Source of the DNA: an uncultured Eubacteriales bacterium
Lineage (GTDB): Bacteria > Bacillota > Clostridia > Christensenellales > Christensenellaceae
DNA: 64,000 bases
Reading direction: 5' to 3'
NCBI GenBank assembly: GCA_948468985.1
Contig: CAOKKG010000004.1
Span: 1-64,000, forward strand
In this document: piece after piece, positions 1-7,382 of the stretch
How positions within the stretch are numbered: position 1 is the first letter of the stretch
Layout of the letters: the number at the start of each line of letters is the position of its first letter
Translations under genes and position numbers: made by a program
The notes under the pieces: model-generated
What the model was told of the DNA's origin: nothing
The model's input: the letters and a program-made list of their open reading frames with translations, nothing else
Databases searched by the model: none

Positions 1-1431
1 TACAGGCATCGGGTATGCAACAAGACAACTCAGCAGCGAGTCTAAAAACCGGTTCATATATTGCCCGTACGCGTGCACCTCGTCCACAACGACCACCTTG
101 CCCGCCAACCCTAGGTGCTTGAGCATGAGGTGCCGCTGCTTGAGCGCGCCCAGCAGAAATTGATCGACCGTGCCGACCACAAAGTCGGCGAGCAGCTGCG
201 TCTTGCGCCCGAGGAAGAACGCGTGTGCCGAAAGCCCGGCGGGCGCATCCGGCGAAAACTCCGTCGTCAGGGCCGCATCCTCGTTCACCGACATCGCGTG
301 TTCCGCCAGCGCCGCAAATTCCTTGTTCAGCATCGCCTTGCCGTGCGCCAACTCATAGGACAACGGCGCCCACTGGGCAAACTGTCCCGCCCACCCGCTC
401 ACGCGTTCATTCATGGCGTTGGCCGTCGCCTGCGAGGGCAGGAAAAAGGCCAGCCCACCCTCCTGCCTTTTCTCGGCCAGTATCTCACTGGCGGCGAGCG
501 CTGCCTCTGTCTTGCCCATGCCCATCGGCGCTTCCAGGATAAACAGCCCCGGCTGTGCCGCCTCCCCGGCCGCCTTTTGCATCATCTGCTGCACGGCGTT
601 GCTCGCGGCAAAGCCAAACCGGGCACAGCAAAGGTCTTCGTATTGCCATTCATCGTTTGGCGCCCATTTCTCCGGGAGGTCCAGGCGGGCAATCGCCCGT
701 TCGCTGCGCGCGGGATAGGCTGACTCCCCCACCACACTCTGCCCATCGACAAGCGGAAAGAGCTCCGTATTGCTGGCCAGCCAGTCGCCCATGATGAGCA
801 GCCCAGAGAGGAGCAGCTGCGCGGGCTTGTCCAGCGGATATTGCCTGAGCGTGTCCGTCAGTTCCTCCTTCGTGGTGCCCGCCAGGCGAAAGGCCTGTTC
901 CAGCACGGCTTTCCAGCAGTCCTGCCACAGGTGAGCGTCGCCCCGGCGGCCGTACAAGTTCCCCTCGGCCGCCATCATATCCTCCCAGACAGGCGCACGC
1001 TGCAAAGTCTTTCCGTGGTGTGCGCCCACGATTGCGCAAAGTTCCTCCGGGATCTCCCGCTCGTGCAGGATGGCCGCGCCCGTGCAGGTGTGATGCGCAA
1101 AGGCGCGCTCCGCCGCGTCCGGCTGGGTGATGGTCTGCGAGTCCCACCCCGCGCGGGCGAATTCCAGCTCCATCCCGGCCACGCGCCCCAGCACCTGCGA
1201 TTGAAAGGCGGCCGTCGCCTTGCCGATATCATGCACCGCACCAAGAAATACCGCCGTCTGCAAAAACACCTTGCGGGGGAGTTTGACCGCCCGCCGCACA
1301 CCGGCCGGCAGCCATTTCTGCACCAAATAGCGCATAACCTCCGCCGTATCCCGCAGATGCATCCAGAGCGGCAGATCCTTTTCCGGATTCTGCGGATCCG
1401 TCTTGGCAATCAAGCATTCCCATGCGGTCAT
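1..1431 (-). CDS. cas3: CRISPR-associated helicase/nuclease Cas3 (partial, runs off the left edge)
   Basis: Cas3 is recruited by Cascade to a crRNA-bound target and nicks, unwinds and degrades the DNA. The 477 visible codons start at an ATG preceded by AAGGAGAATTG and stay open to the window edge. The HD nuclease domain comes first: His25, the HD pair in GAVHDIGKAT (about residues 64-73), then AHHTCTGA and GAHHGK. A superfamily-2 helicase follows, with a Walker A-like APMGMGKTEAAL near residue 300 and a DEVH box (VVVDEVHAYG) near residue 447. The helicase C-terminal half and any Cascade genes lie outside. The domain order fits a type I Cas3. The upstream repeats resemble type I-E repeats, so I-E is my inferred subtype. 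The gene is probably repressed by the guide RNA unit just upstream. Confidence 0.93.
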   Translation of the reverse strand, partial: MTAWECLIAKTDPQNPEKDLPLWMHLRDTAEVMRYLVQKWLPAGVRRAVKLPRKVFLQTAVFLGAVHDIGKATAAFQSQVLGRVAGMELEFARAGWDSQTITQPDAAERAFAHHTCTGAAILHEREIPEELCAIVGAHHGKTLQRAPVWEDMMAAEGNLYGRRGDAHLWQDCWKAVLEQAFRLAGTTKEELTDTLRQYPLDKPAQLLLSGLLIMGDWLASNTELFPLVDGQSVVGESAYPARSERAIARLDLPEKWAPNDEWQYEDLCCARFGFAASNAVQQMMQKAAGEAAQPGLFILEAPMGMGKTEAALAASEILAEKRQEGGLAFFLPSQATANAMNERVSGWAGQFAQWAPLSYELAHGKAMLNKEFAALAEHAMSVNEDAALTTEFSPDAPAGLSAHAFFLGRKTQLLADFVVGTVDQFLLGALKQRHLMLKHLGLAGKVVVVDEVHAYGQYMNRFLDSLLSCLVAYPMPV

Positions 1432-1501
1432 AGTTTCAATTCTCCTTTTCTCATTATTTCATTGTCCACGGGTACACAATTTATTAGCATTTAGTTTATT
1501 T

Positions 1502-1519
1502 CTCTTATCTTCACATGTT
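1502..1519 (-). promoter_or_regulatory. Protospacer-like target of the guide RNA in the cas3 promoter
   Basis: Read on the minus strand, AAC (1519-1517) stands where a PAM would be. It is followed by a 15-base stretch (1516-1502) identical to the mini-spacer at 1633-1619 except at spacer positions 6 and 12. Type I-E crRNAs flip out every sixth base, so mismatches at 6 and 12 do not weaken pairing. From position 16 the match ends, a length that would allow binding without efficient cleavage. Confidence 0.7.
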
Positions 1520-1520
1520 C

Positions 1521-1550
1521 TGTATAATAGATTCGACAAAAAAACCGCAA
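1521..1550 (-). promoter_or_regulatory. Putative cas3 promoter overlapping a guide-RNA target
   Basis: On the minus strand TTGCGG (1550-1545) and TATACA (1526-1521) are 18 bases apart, about 90 bases before the cas3 start codon. An overlapping TATTAT at 1529-1524 is an alternative -10. The match to the upstream mini-spacer begins at 1516, next to the -10, so a bound Cascade would block initiation. The -35 is imperfect; the promoter call is an inference. Confidence 0.5.
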
Positions 1551-1564
1551 TTCCTGCCTCGCAG

Positions 1565-1715
1565 CAAAAAAAATTGCGATTTTTTTCGGCACCCCCGCTG
1601 CCGCGGGGAATATACAAACTCCTATCTCCACATAGGATCACCTCCGCTGCCGCGGAGAAAGCTTCACACACCCACTGCCATCGTCGGCGAGGTGCGCCGC
1701 CCGTCACATCGGGAC
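1565..1715 (-). ncRNA. CreR-like cas-regulating guide RNA (two degenerate repeats and a mini-spacer)
   Basis: On the minus strand a degenerate repeat (1662-1634), a 20-base spacer (1633-1614) and a second degenerate repeat (1613-1585) follow each other. Both repeats keep the type I-E hairpin pattern. The stem is CTCCGC/GCGGAG in one and CCCCGC/GCGGGG in the other, so a paired change preserves the hairpin. The first repeat ends in GGTGATCC, like I-E repeats of Gram-positive bacteria. A promoter lies upstream and an A-tract/T-tract hairpin with eight T residues ends the unit at about 1565. The spacer matches the cas3 promoter. This layout is that of cas-regulating RNAs (CreR), which guide Cascade to repress cas genes. 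Transcript ends are estimated. Confidence 0.75.
1585..1662 (-). repeat. Pair of degenerate type I-E CRISPR-like repeats, 49 bases apart
   Basis: Repeat copies lie at 1634-1662 and 1585-1613. They share 19 of 21 bases across the core (1639-1659 against 1590-1610); the two differences are complementary across the stem. The 49-base period is shorter than the usual 61 of type I-E arrays, so this is not an ordinary array. Confidence 0.75.
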
Positions 1716-1721
1716 ACTTCT

Positions 1722-1750
1722 ATTATACCTGCAGCACCGCCGAAACGCAA
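1722..1750 (-). promoter_or_regulatory. Promoter of the guide RNA unit
   Basis: TTGCGT at 1750-1745 and a perfect TATAAT at 1727-1722 are 17 bases apart on the minus strand. Initiation near 1715 would leave about 50 bases of leader before the first repeat. Confidence 0.65.
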
Positions 1751-1785
1751 TTTCCATTTTCACGGGAATTTTCGCCTAATTTCCC

Positions 1786-1814
1786 TTGACAACCCCCGCC
1801 GGGATTGCTATAAT
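1786..1814 (+). promoter_or_regulatory. Promoter of the T-box operon
   Basis: A perfect TTGACA (1786-1791) and a perfect TATAAT (1809-1814) are 17 bases apart. The start point would be near 1821, directly before the T-box stem I. Confidence 0.85.
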
Positions 1815-1820
1815 GCCTGT

Positions 1821-2090
1821 AATTTCATAAACGAAATGCAGCGAAGGAATTATGTGCTTCTTCCCATCGTATAGAGAGTTGACGGTTGGTGCAAGTCAAT
1901 CCAAGGGAGAATGCGCAGTCTCGTTCCGGAGTAGGATCCCCGATACTAAGGAATCCCGGCCGCCCCGTTACCATGGCTGGAGGTTTTTTTGAGCCTTGAC
2001 AGAGAGCGGCTGCCCCCGGGGCAGCAAGCAGGGTGGTACCGCGATCCACAAAAATCGTCCCTGAAGCCAGTTGGCTTCGGGGATTTTTAT
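1821..2090 (+). promoter_or_regulatory. T-box leader with intrinsic terminator
   Basis: The leader carries an AGAGAG bulge followed by a TTGAC/GTCAA hairpin with loop GGTTGGTGCAA (stem I apex, about 1872-1900), and the T-box AGGGTGGTACCGCG at 2030-2043. The terminator is the CCCTGAAGCC/GGCTTCGGGG hairpin plus T-run at about 2051-2087. Uncharged tRNA stabilises the antiterminator and switches on the downstream genes. The variable T-box base is U (2037), which pairs with discriminator base A73. This fits tRNA-Leu and others and argues against tRNA-Cys. The specifier codon is not settled: UGC follows GAA at 1911-1913, and CUC occurs at 1920-1922. Confidence 0.93.
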
Positions 2091-2113
2091 TTTCCCACAA
2101 AAAAGGAGTACGG

Positions 2114-3535
2114 ATGTTGAAGACCATTGCATTTACGGATATTACATTGCGCGAAGAGGCGCATCGCATCGACAATGCCTTGAGTTTCAAGGAAAAGATC
2201 GAGATTGCCAAGCAGCTCGACAAGCTGCAGGTGGATGCAATCGAGTTCGCCCCCTTGCAGGACGAAAAGGCGGACACGCTGCTCATCAAGACCGTTGCCG
2301 CACTCGTGCGGCAGAGCGCCGTCGCGCTGCCCATCGCGCTGACGCAGGAATCCATCGCCGCCTCCTGGGAGGCGATCCGGCACGCCGCGCACCCCCGATT
2401 GGTCGTGAGCGTCCCCACCTCGCCGATCCAGATGGCCTACACCTGCCAAAAGAAGGCGCCCGCCGTACTGGACATGCTCTCGCAGCTTGTCGCACAGGCC
2501 AAAGCCGTGTGCCCGGAGGTGGAATTCGCCGCCGAGGATGCCAGCCGCAGCGAGCTGCCCTTCCTGGCCGCCGCCATCTCCGCGGCAATCGAGGCGGGCG
2601 CTTCCGTCATCACCGTGTGCGACACGGCGGGCGTCTTCCTCCCGGAGGAATGCCGGGCCTTTGTTCAAACGCTCTATGCCCAGGTGCCCGCGCTTTCGAA
2701 GGTCACACTCTATGTGCAGTGCGCTAATACGCTCGGCATGGCCGCCGCCTGCGCCATCGAGGCCATACAGGCCGGGGCGGCGGGCGTCAAGGCCTCTGCC
2801 AGCCAGGGTTGCTTCGCCATCCTCTCGGACATGGCCAATGTCATCCGTCACCGCGGCGATTCGCTCGGGCTGTGCTGCCGCTTAAAATTCACCGAGATGC
2901 AGCGCATCGCCGGACAGATCGCTTGGATCACGCAGACGCGTCGGGCGGAATCGACCCCGTTTGAAAACGGCGCCAACAACGCCGTCCCGCAGATCTCCTT
3001 TGACAAGCATGACACGCTGGAGGCGGTCATCAAGGGCATCCGGCAGCTGGGCTACGATCTCTCCGAGGAGGACAACATCAAGGTCTATGAGGCGTTCTGC
3101 CTAGTTGCGCAGAAAAAGAGCATCGGCGCCAAGGAGCTAGACGCGATTATCGCCAGCACAGCCCTACAGGTCCCGCCGACCTATAAGCTCAACAGCTATG
3201 TCATCAACAGCGGCAATGTGATCAGCGCCTCGGCCAACATCCAGATGGAAAAGAACGGGCAGCCCGTCTCCGGCATCTGCGTCGGCGACGGCCCGATTGA
3301 CGCGGCCTTTCTGGCGATCGAGCAAATCGCCGGCCGGCACTACGAATTGGACGACTTTCAGATCCAGGCAGTCACCGAGGGCCGGGAGGCTATGGGCTCC
3401 GCACTCGTGCGGCTGCGCTCCGGCGGCAAGCTCTATTCCGGCAACGGTATTTCTACCGACATCATTGGCGCCAGCATCAAGGCCTATCTGAACGCGCTTA
3501 ACAAGATCGTCTATGAAGAGGAGGGCAACGAATGA
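2114..3535 (+). CDS. LeuA-like (2-isopropylmalate synthase family) protein with altered active site
   Basis: The 473-residue protein has the length and layout of alpha-isopropylmalate synthase: an N-terminal TIM barrel and a C-terminal LeuA-type regulatory domain (from about residue 360, SGNVISASANI...GDGPIDAAF). The usual DTTLRDGEQ start of the barrel reads DITLREEAH. The metal-binding HCHND motif reads QCANT near residues 202-206, so both histidine ligands are missing. The GERAGN segment is also replaced. Normal Claisen condensation by this protein is therefore doubtful; it may have another reaction or a regulatory role. The start is the ATG after AAAAGGAG, not the in-frame ATG inside the T-box. 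The next gene overlaps it by 4 bases, so the two are co-translated under the T-box. Confidence 0.85.
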   Translation: MLKTIAFTDITLREEAHRIDNALSFKEKIEIAKQLDKLQVDAIEFAPLQDEKADTLLIKTVAALVRQSAVALPIALTQESIAASWEAIRHAAHPRLVVSVPTSPIQMAYTCQKKAPAVLDMLSQLVAQAKAVCPEVEFAAEDASRSELPFLAAAISAAIEAGASVITVCDTAGVFLPEECRAFVQTLYAQVPALSKVTLYVQCANTLGMAAACAIEAIQAGAAGVKASASQGCFAILSDMANVIRHRGDSLGLCCRLKFTEMQRIAGQIAWITQTRRAESTPFENGANNAVPQISFDKHDTLEAVIKGIRQLGYDLSEEDNIKVYEAFCLVAQKKSIGAKELDAIIASTALQVPPTYKLNSYVINSGNVISASANIQMEKNGQPVSGICVGDGPIDAAFLAIEQIAGRHYELDDFQIQAVTEGREAMGSALVRLRSGGKLYSGNGISTDIIGASIKAYLNALNKIVYEEEGNE

Positions 3536-6057
3536 AATTATCGTTTTCGACCAAGGGATGGAAGGGAGACTCCTTCCGGCATTTCTGCGACACAGCGGCC
3601 GAGCTGGGCTTTGCCGGCATCGAGCTATATGACCTGCACGCGGACAATTTTGCCGACAAATACAGCCCCGCCAACCCGGTGATGGCCGCAGCCATCCGGC
3701 GCGACCTCATGGAGCGCAAGCTCTCCCTTTCCTGCCTGGACTGTGTCGGCAACCCGGCCGACCCCACCGCACAGGAGGCAGTCTCTCAGGAGATTTCCGA
3801 ATGCGTCCGCACGGCGGCCAACTTGAACATCCCCTATGTCCGCCTGCGCGCCGCGCAGGTGGCCGACCAGGCCGCGGACGACGCGGCGGTGATCTCCTGC
3901 CTGACGCGCGCGCTGCCCGAGGCAGAGCGTGCAGGCGTCGTGCTGCTCCTGGAAACAGCGGGGATCTATGCCAACACCGCCCGGCTGCGCGACATCTTAA
4001 ACCATTTCGCCTGCGACTTCCTCGCGGCGCTATGGGATCTGAACCACCCTTACCGGGAAAACGGCGAGTCGCCGGAGACGACCATCCAGAACCTCGGAGC
4101 CTATACGAAGCATGTGCACATCAAGGACTCGGAGCTGGTGGACGGCCGGGTGGAATACTGCCTGGTGGGCGAAGGGTCGCTGCCCCTCGATGAGATGATC
4201 CAGGCGCTGCGCTCCATCAACTATAAGGGCTTCCTCTCCCTCGAGTGGGACCCGCAGTGGCGGCGGGACATCGACGATCAGGAGATCATCTTCGCGCACT
4301 TTGTGAGCATCATGGGCCGATTCGAGCGCCCGGCGCGCCTGCGCGACCACTTGTACAGCAACAAGGCGGGCACGGGCAAGTTCGTCTGGAAAAAGGACAG
4401 CCTGATCGACAAGACTTTTTCCGAGGTGCTGGACAAAATGGTCGAGGAATTTCCTGACCAGTTGGCCTTCAAATACACGACGATGGACTATACTCGCACC
4501 TATGCGGAATTCCGCGACGATGTCGACACCTTCGCGCGGGCGCTCGTCTCGCTGAGCGTCGGCGCGGGCGATCATGTCGCCGTCTGGGCGACCAATCTGC
4601 CACAGTGGTACATCGCCTTTTGGGCGACCACCAAGATCGGCGCCGTCCTCGTCACGGTCAACACGGCCTATAAGATCCACGAGGCGGAATACCTGCTCCG
4701 GCAGTCGGACACGCACACGCTGATCCTGATTGACGGATACCGCGATTCCAACTATGCGGCCATCCTCTCCGAACTGTGCCCGGAGCTGGAGGCGACGCGC
4801 CCCGGCAGCCCACTGCACGCAAAGCGCCTGCCCTTTTTGCGCAATGTCATCACGATCGGCTTCCGGCAAAAGGGATGCCTCACCTGGGAGGAGGCCGTCT
4901 CGCGTGCCGGGCGCGTCTCGATGGAGCAGATCCACCGCATGGCGGCTGCCGTCGGTGTGCACGACGTCTGCAACATGCAGTATACCTCCGGCACGACCGG
5001 CTTCCCAAAGGGCGTCATGCTCACGCATTACAACATCGTGAATAACGGCAAGTGTATTGGCGACCGCATGGACCTTTCCACGGCGGACCGCATGATGCTG
5101 CAGGTGCCCATGTTCCACTGCTTCGGTATGGTGCTCGCCATGACAGCCACGATGACGCACGGGGGTACGCTGCTCCCGCTGCCGTACTTCTCGCCGAAGC
5201 CGGCGCTCGCCTGCATCTCGAACGAGCGCGTCACCTGCTTCCACGGCGTCCCCACCATGTTCATCGCCATGCTGCAGCATGAGGACTTTGCCAAGACGGA
5301 CTTTTCCTATATGCGCACGGGCATCATGGCCGGAAGCCCCTGCCCCATCGCCGTCATGCAGGATGTCGTGGACAAGATGCACATGCGGGAGATCACCATC
5401 GTCTATGGGCAGACGGAGGCCTCCCCGGGCTGTACCATGAGCAGCACCGATGACCCGCTGGAGGTGCGCGTCACGACGGTCGGCCGGGCGCTCCCCGAGA
5501 TCGAGTGCCGGATCGTCGACCCGGAAACGGGACGGGAAATGCCGGTGGGCGAGATCGGCGAATTCGTCGCCCGCGGTTACAACATCATGAAAGGGTACTA
5601 CAAGATGCCCCGCGCCACCGAAGCGGCGATTGACGCCGAGGGCTGGCTGCACACGGGTGACCTCGCTTGCCAGACGCCGGAGGGCAACTTCCGCATCACC
5701 GGTCGCCTGAAAGACATGATTATCCGCGGAGGTGAAAACATCTACCCGAAGGAGATCGAGGAATTCATCTATACGCACCCAAAGGTGCAGGATGTACAGG
5801 TGATCGGCGTGCCGGACGACCGCTACGGTGAGGAGATTATGGCCTGCATCATCCTAAAAGAAGGCGCCTCCATGACGGAGGCCGAAATGCGCACCTATAT
5901 CACCGATCACATGGCGCGTCACAAGGTCCCCAAATACATCGACTTTGTTAAGGAGTTCCCCATGAATGTCGCGGGTAAGATTCTGAAATACCAGATGCGC
6001 GAGGACGCTATCAAAAAGCTGGGGCTGCAAAAGGCCGCCACGATCGAAACCGCCTAA
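3532..6057 (+). CDS. Fusion: sugar phosphate isomerase/epimerase (TIM barrel) + acyl-CoA synthetase
   Basis: Residues 1 to about 265 form a xylose-isomerase-like TIM barrel of the sugar phosphate isomerase/epimerase group (GFAGIELYDLH; HVHIKDSELVDG; FLSLEW). Residues about 290-830 form a complete adenylate-forming (ANL) enzyme. The AMP-binding loop is YTSGTTGFPKG near 483, YGQTEASPG lies near 624, GWLHTGD near 705, GRLKDMIIRGGENIYPKE near 723, and the catalytic lysine is in GKILK near 815. The second half resembles medium/long-chain acyl-CoA synthetases that activate a carboxylic acid with ATP and CoA. The reading frame is continuous with no sign of a sequencing fusion. A Shine-Dalgarno GAGGAGGG lies within the end of the LeuA-like gene. 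The substrate is unknown; the T-box suggests a link to amino-acid-derived acids. Confidence 0.88.
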   Translation: MKLSFSTKGWKGDSFRHFCDTAAELGFAGIELYDLHADNFADKYSPANPVMAAAIRRDLMERKLSLSCLDCVGNPADPTAQEAVSQEISECVRTAANLNIPYVRLRAAQVADQAADDAAVISCLTRALPEAERAGVVLLLETAGIYANTARLRDILNHFACDFLAALWDLNHPYRENGESPETTIQNLGAYTKHVHIKDSELVDGRVEYCLVGEGSLPLDEMIQALRSINYKGFLSLEWDPQWRRDIDDQEIIFAHFVSIMGRFERPARLRDHLYSNKAGTGKFVWKKDSLIDKTFSEVLDKMVEEFPDQLAFKYTTMDYTRTYAEFRDDVDTFARALVSLSVGAGDHVAVWATNLPQWYIAFWATTKIGAVLVTVNTAYKIHEAEYLLRQSDTHTLILIDGYRDSNYAAILSELCPELEATRPGSPLHAKRLPFLRNVITIGFRQKGCLTWEEAVSRAGRVSMEQIHRMAAAVGVHDVCNMQYTSGTTGFPKGVMLTHYNIVNNGKCIGDRMDLSTADRMMLQVPMFHCFGMVLAMTATMTHGGTLLPLPYFSPKPALACISNERVTCFHGVPTMFIAMLQHEDFAKTDFSYMRTGIMAGSPCPIAVMQDVVDKMHMREITIVYGQTEASPGCTMSSTDDPLEVRVTTVGRALPEIECRIVDPETGREMPVGEIGEFVARGYNIMKGYYKMPRATEAAIDAEGWLHTGDLACQTPEGNFRITGRLKDMIIRGGENIYPKEIEEFIYTHPKVQDVQVIGVPDDRYGEEIMACIILKEGASMTEAEMRTYITDHMARHKVPKYIDFVKEFPMNVAGKILKYQMREDAIKKLGLQKAATIETA

Positions 6058-6068
6058 AAACAGGCACC

Positions 6069-6097
6069 AAAAAGGACGCTTAAAAAGCGTCCTTTTT
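6069..6097. terminator. Bidirectional intrinsic terminator
   Basis: The perfect stem AAGGACGCTT/AAGCGTCCTT is flanked by A and T runs. It can end both the T-box operon and the convergent foldase operon. Confidence 0.9.
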
Positions 6098-6109
6098 ATA
6101 TGCGTAAGC

Positions 6110-7333
6110 TCAATAGATCCGATCCTTGTATTCCTCGATTGTCGCCTGGCGTTTCCAGTTTTCATAAATCTCTTCGTAATACTCGGTCGCCTTTTCTTTG
6201 ACGAGGATCGCCCGGATCTTGTCGCGCACCTGTTCCACCGGGATCTCCTGCTCCACCGAGTCGCCCACATAGCGGATGATGTAATAGCCATAGTCCGAAC
6301 CGACCGGCTGCGAGACATCGCCGACATTCGCAAGGCCCATGGCGGCTTCCTTAAAGTTGTCTTCATAGCTCTTGGAGCCGTCGTAGATACGGTATCCGGT
6401 CTCTGCGTTTTCTGCGCCGGCCTTCATGCCCGGGTCGTCGCCATAGGCGGCGAGCAGCTCGTCATAGGATTCGCCATTCTGGATGCGCGCATAGATACCC
6501 TGCGCCTTGGCAGCAATCTTCGAAAGCTCCTGGTCGCGCAGGGCATCCGCCTCCGCGTCCTTGCCGTCTGCGCGCAGCGAGGCGATCTCCTCCCGCACAG
6601 AATCCGGGATCGCGATGAGCAGATTCTTCACATAGCGGAAGCCCGCCGGCATGTACAGGTTGACGGATTCCGAAGTGTAGTAGTCGTAATAGCTCAGATC
6701 ACGCTCCATATAGCTCTTCTGGATATCCAGATAGGTGTCGTAATAGTTCTGGATAGCCTTGTCCGTCGGCTCATAGTCAGCGGAAAGCGCCGTGCGCACC
6801 GCGTCGATCACGAGCTCCCACGCGCGCGTCTTTTCAAATTCCCCTGTCGAGATACCGCGATAGGCGAGCCGGTCCTCGATGCGCTTTTTGCAGGCGGCCT
6901 CCTGGTCCATGCCCGGGTCCTTCTTGGCGAGGTCAGCTGCCACCGTCTCCGCGCCGCTCTCGATCGCGGCAATGGTCTGTGCCTTTTCGTCCGCAATGCT
7001 CTGTTCCATTTCTGGAGTCAATTCCACCGAAGTGAGCTCCGCGGCGTACTGCTTGATCAATTGGTATTCGATGAGCGTCGAGTAGGCGTTTTCCAGGAGG
7101 GTATTGCGGCTGGAAATATACTGTTCCGTTTCCTCGTTTTCATCGGTCAGCCGGTAATAGTACCGATAGGTATGGTATGCCGCCATGACATCCGCCTTGG
7201 TAATCTCGACGCCGTTCACTCGCGCCACGACCTGTTCCAGATCCTTCTGCTCGTCCTTCACCATCAGCTTACAGGATGCGCAAGAAAGCACCATCAGCAC
7301 CGCCAAAATGAGCATACAAACTCTTTTTTTCAT
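6110..7333 (-). CDS. PrsA-like peptidyl-prolyl isomerase lipoprotein (parvulin family)
   Basis: The 407-residue protein starts at the ATG after GGAGGAGAGA; an in-frame upstream start lacks a site. It has a short lipoprotein signal peptide (MKKRVCMLILAVLMVLSC) with cysteines for lipid attachment near residues 15-18. A SurA/PrsA N-terminal region (VARVNGVEITKADV) and a parvulin-type PpiC domain follow (about 240-370, with GESYDELLAAYGDD and SDYGYYIIRYVGD). Such proteins help fold secreted proteins outside the membrane. The gene is last in a leftward operon behind mfd, about 50 bases downstream of its stop. Family assignment is firm; the exact role is inferred. Confidence 0.85.
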   Translation of the reverse strand: MKKRVCMLILAVLMVLSCASCKLMVKDEQKDLEQVVARVNGVEITKADVMAAYHTYRYYYRLTDENEETEQYISSRNTLLENAYSTLIEYQLIKQYAAELTSVELTPEMEQSIADEKAQTIAAIESGAETVAADLAKKDPGMDQEAACKKRIEDRLAYRGISTGEFEKTRAWELVIDAVRTALSADYEPTDKAIQNYYDTYLDIQKSYMERDLSYYDYYTSESVNLYMPAGFRYVKNLLIAIPDSVREEIASLRADGKDAEADALRDQELSKIAAKAQGIYARIQNGESYDELLAAYGDDPGMKAGAENAETGYRIYDGSKSYEDNFKEAAMGLANVGDVSQPVGSDYGYYIIRYVGDSVEQEIPVEQVRDKIRAILVKEKATEYYEEIYENWKRQATIEEYKDRIY

Positions 7334-7382
7334 TCTCTCCTCCACATGGGCACGCCGTATTGACACAGTAAAACATAATTTA

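Noticed and set aside
1585-1662. Ordinary CRISPR array
   Set aside because: Only two degenerate repeats, a 49-base period and a self-matching spacer; fits a regulatory RNA better than an array.
1905-1925. Assignment of the T-box to cysteine from GAA-UGC context
   Set aside because: The UGGU bulge does not suit the U73 discriminator of tRNA-Cys, and a fold pairs part of UGC; left undecided.
2033-2113. Upstream in-frame ATG for the LeuA-like gene
   Set aside because: It lies inside the T-box and its terminator, without a ribosome binding site; the ATG at 2114 follows AAAAGGAG.
4030-5778. 582-codon open frame opposite the fusion gene
   Set aside because: No family motifs, Arg/His/Asp-rich composition and perfect antisense position to a well-supported gene; a GC-driven shadow. 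The same applies to long frames opposite glmU, ftsH, mnmG and the DnaD-family gene.
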